From NCBI RefSeq assembly GCF_026711005.1, contig NZ_JAPPVJ010000008.1, positions 1 to 64,000 on the forward strand: a DNA stretch of 64,000 nucleotides, read 5' to 3'. This document shows positions 61,571 through 64,000 of this stretch, one piece after another. The notes beneath the pieces were generated by a model. The model was given only the letters and a program-made list of their open reading frames with translations. It ran no database searches and had not been told where the DNA came from. The translations under genes and the position numbers were made by a program. How positions within the stretch are numbered: the first letter of the stretch is position 1; every line of letters begins with the position of its first letter. This DNA comes from Sphingobacterium sp. UT-1RO-CII-1 (GTDB taxonomy: Bacteria > Bacteroidota > Bacteroidia > Sphingobacteriales > Sphingobacteriaceae).

Positions 61571-63910
61571 TCAACTTCCACATGAGATGCATTCATCCAT
61601 ATTATCTAATGAGCAAGAGACCTCGGGCTGTATGCTTGTTGTTGTCTGAGCCTGCTCTACCGTGAATTTAATTGCGTCGGCTGCAGCTTGTGTGCGCAAG
61701 TAGTACATGCCGGTTTTGAGTCCTTTTTTCCAAGCATAAAAGTGCATCGATGTTAGTTTTGCTATACTTGGTTCTGCCATAAATAAGTTTAATGACTGTG
61801 ATTGACAAATGAAAGCTCCTCTATCAGCGGCCATGTCTACGATTGTTTTTTGTTTGATTTCCCAGACTGTTTTGTATAAGTCTTTTAAGGTATCGGGTAT
61901 TTCGGGTATGTTTTGAACCGAACCATTTTCGGCAATTAATCTGTTTTTCATAGCCGGATCCCAAAGTCCTAGATCTGTTAAATCTTTTAGTAAATGTTTA
62001 TTGACTACAGCAAATTCGCCCGAAAGTACACGCCTGTTATATATGTTGCTGGTATAGGGTTCGAAGCATTCGTTATTGCCTAATATTTGTGAGGTAGAGG
62101 CTGTAGGCATAGGAGCTAGTAGTAGGGAGTTTCGAACACCGTGTTTTATGACTGCCTTTCGTAAAGTCTCCCAGTCCCAGCGGTTAGAGGGGGAGACGTT
62201 CCAAAGATCGAATTGAAATTTACCTTCTGACAAAGGAGAGCCTTGGAAGCTTTCGTATGGACCGTTTTCTTTTGCAAGCTCCATAGAGGTTTCCATAGCC
62301 GCAAAATACATGGTTTCAAAAATTTGACTGTTCAATATTCTCGCCTCTTGACTTTCAAAAGGTAAACGTAAGAGTAGGAAAACATCAGCCAAACCCTGAA
62401 CACCTAAGCCAATAGGACGGTGTTTTGAATTGGAGTTGTGTGTTTCAGGAATAGGGTAATAGTTAGCGTCTATGACTTTATTAAGATTCTTTGTTACAAT
62501 TTTTGTGACTTCATAAAGCTTTTGAAAATCAAATTGTTGATCCGAAACATAGTGTGGTAGTGCTAGCGATGCAAGGTTGCATACGGCCACTTCATTAGAG
62601 CTGGTATATTCCATAATCTCGGTGCAGAGATTAGAACTGCGGATTACCCCTATGTTTTTTTGATTAGACTTTTCATTGACAGCGTCTTTGTAGCACATAT
62701 AGGGAGTGCCGGTTTCAATTTGAGCTTCCAGTATAGCATTCCATAATTCTCTTGCTTTTATTTGTTTGCGGTAGCTACCATCTGCCTCATATTTTTCATA
62801 AAGCTTGTTGAAATTATCCCCATATGTGTCGTATAGCCCAATGGCTTCATTGGGATCAAATAGCGACCATAGTGCATTTTCTTCGACGCGCTTCATGAAG
62901 AGGTCAGGAATCCAGAGAGCAGGGAAGAGATCGCGTGCTCGCATTTCTTCTTTACCGTGGTTTTTTCGGAGATCAAGAAAGTCAAATATATCAGCATGCC
63001 AAGGTTCTAAATATACAGCGATAGCTCCTTTACGTTTACCACCTCCTTGATCAACATAACGTGCAGTGTCGTTAAAGACGCGGAGCATAGGAATAATACC
63101 GTTGGAAATACCGCCGGTTCCTTTTATATAACTGCCCGTCGCTCTAACATTATGAATGCTTAAACCTATGCCGCCCGCTGACTGTGAAATTAAAGCACAA
63201 CGTTTTAAAGTGTCAAAAATACCGGGGATGCTGTCTTCAACCATGCTTAAAAGAAAGCAGGAGGACATTTGAGGCTTCGGGGTGCCCGCATTAAATAAGG
63301 TGGGCGTTGCGTGTATAAACCACTTCTCACTCATGAGGTTATAGGTTTCAATGGCTGCTTGAATGTCTTCTTTATGAATGCCTAATGCAACACGCATAAA
63401 AAGGTGTTGAGGACGCTCGGTTATTTTACCATCTGTGCGGAGTAAATAAGAGCGTTCTAATGTTTTAAAACCAAAATAATCAAAACTATAATCGCGATCG
63501 TAAATGATACTACTGTTGATCTGATCGGCATTTTCTAGAATAATGTCGTAAATCTCTTTAGAGATTAATGGTGCATCGGTATGACTGACGGGGTCTGTGT
63601 ATTGGTAAAGTAATTTAGCTGTTTCGGAAAATGATTTCAATGTGTTTTTATGGAGGTTGCTTACCGCAATACGGGCTGCAAGAACTGCAAAATCTGGATG
63701 AACAGTAGTGTAGGCAGCTGCGGTTTCAGCAGCAAGGTTGTCTAGCTCTGTGGTCGTGACATTATTATATATGCCTTGCACTACTTTTTTTGCAATTTCT
63801 ATGACGTCATTTTCGGTAACAGAAAGTCCGTATACTAATTTATGAATCCGGGCTGTGATTTTATCAAAATGTACGGCTTCTTGTTTGCCGTTTCTTTTTA
63901 TTACAAACAT
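61571..63910 (-). CDS. nrdA: Class Ia ribonucleoside-diphosphate reductase, alpha subunit
   Basis: The 779 residues comprise an N-terminal ATP-cone (FVIKRNGKQEAVHFDKITAR onward, about 1-90), the catalytic barrel with MSSCFLLSM (first redox Cys) and NLCTEIMEY with its active-site Asn-Cys-Glu, and VAVCNLASL (second redox Cys). The C-terminal swinging-arm cysteines lie in DECISCGS. It reduces ribonucleoside diphosphates to deoxyribonucleotides. The tail of its partner nrdB lies 55 bp upstream in the same direction. The ATP-cone implies allosteric activity control by ATP/dATP. Confidence 0.95.
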   Translation of the reverse strand: MFVIKRNGKQEAVHFDKITARIHKLVYGLSVTENDVIEIAKKVVQGIYNNVTTTELDNLAAETAAAYTTVHPDFAVLAARIAVSNLHKNTLKSFSETAKLLYQYTDPVSHTDAPLISKEIYDIILENADQINSSIIYDRDYSFDYFGFKTLERSYLLRTDGKITERPQHLFMRVALGIHKEDIQAAIETYNLMSEKWFIHATPTLFNAGTPKPQMSSCFLLSMVEDSIPGIFDTLKRCALISQSAGGIGLSIHNVRATGSYIKGTGGISNGIIPMLRVFNDTARYVDQGGGKRKGAIAVYLEPWHADIFDFLDLRKNHGKEEMRARDLFPALWIPDLFMKRVEENALWSLFDPNEAIGLYDTYGDNFNKLYEKYEADGSYRKQIKARELWNAILEAQIETGTPYMCYKDAVNEKSNQKNIGVIRSSNLCTEIMEYTSSNEVAVCNLASLALPHYVSDQQFDFQKLYEVTKIVTKNLNKVIDANYYPIPETHNSNSKHRPIGLGVQGLADVFLLLRLPFESQEARILNSQIFETMYFAAMETSMELAKENGPYESFQGSPLSEGKFQFDLWNVSPSNRWDWETLRKAVIKHGVRNSLLLAPMPTASTSQILGNNECFEPYTSNIYNRRVLSGEFAVVNKHLLKDLTDLGLWDPAMKNRLIAENGSVQNIPEIPDTLKDLYKTVWEIKQKTIVDMAADRGAFICQSQSLNLFMAEPSIAKLTSMHFYAWKKGLKTGMYYLRTQAAADAIKFTVEQAQTTTSIQPEVSCSLDNMDECISCGS

Positions 63911-63965
63911 TGAATTTCTTTAAAAAGTTGAAAAATTAGATTTTTTTATTTCATTATATGCTGTA

Positions 63966-64000
63966 TTAAAAGTCTTCATCCAACGAAAAGTTCGTGTTGC
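63966..64000 (-). CDS. nrdB: Ribonucleotide reductase beta subunit, C-terminal end only
   Basis: Eleven codons at the right edge read NTNFSLDEDF and stop. The C-terminal acidic-aromatic peptide is the part of class Ia R2 that docks onto R1, and the gene directly precedes nrdA. The rest lies outside the window. Confidence 0.7.
   Translation of the reverse strand, partial: NTNFSLDEDF

Overview
The window looks like chromosome of an AT-rich Bacteroidota, most likely a Sphingobacteriaceae-type organism. The basis is a SusC/SusD pair, a TonB-receptor/GLPGLI pair, a TPR-LuxR sensor typical of the phylum, DUF5916 and CarboxypepD_reg-like proteins, and an NrdB tail ending FSLDEDF. No rRNA, tRNA or CRISPR array was found. 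All calls come from reading the sequence by eye.

Layout. 0-1.4 kb (minus): a tightly overlapping run of small genes of phage or mobile-element character, preceded by a perfect 14-bp inverted repeat. 1.8-16.3 kb: mostly ordinary chromosomal genes: OmpA lipoprotein, secreted alpha/beta hydrolase, periplasmic glutaminase, beta-carbonic anhydrase, TetR plus FabF, a Fur-type regulator with a P1B metal ATPase, a TPR-LuxR regulator and a large TPR protein with an odd N-terminus. 16.3-30.4 kb (mostly minus): an accessory region with long gene-free stretches, repeats and gene debris, containing a transglutaminase-like membrane protein, a frameshifted TonB receptor with its GLPGLI partner and an M48 protease. 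30.4-34.0 kb: a lipoprotein with a JAMM-like metalloprotease motif, a tightly coupled candidate partner, a decayed copy of that partner, and an Rpn-type nuclease.

34.2-37.5 kb (minus) and 46.7-51.3 kb (mainly plus) are the most interesting parts. Each holds small double-glycine leader peptides next to intramembrane protease homologues: five CPBP-type proteins and one rhomboid. A VanZ-like protein, small HTH regulators, decayed peptide genes and a shared upstream element (hairpin plus GTTGATCAAC palindrome, three copies) accompany them. The peptides are probably exported bacteriocin-like or signalling products, and the membrane proteases probably act as immunity or processing factors. No exporter is present here. 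A 46-residue peptide gene at 47227 lies beside operator-like sites spaced 20 bp apart.

38.0-45.7 kb: a hairpin-rich non-coding stretch, an array of NCGA sites spaced exactly 11 bp apart, then a TlpA/DUF3738-like protein, SusC and SusD in one overlapping operon. 51.3-59.5 kb: a glycan-related set (two paralogous CarboxypepD_reg proteins, a three-domain esterase, a GH16 lipoprotein and a DUF5916 barrel). 59.8-64 kb (minus): core genes nrdB-nrdA-gpmA, two small paralogues and a HAD phosphatase.
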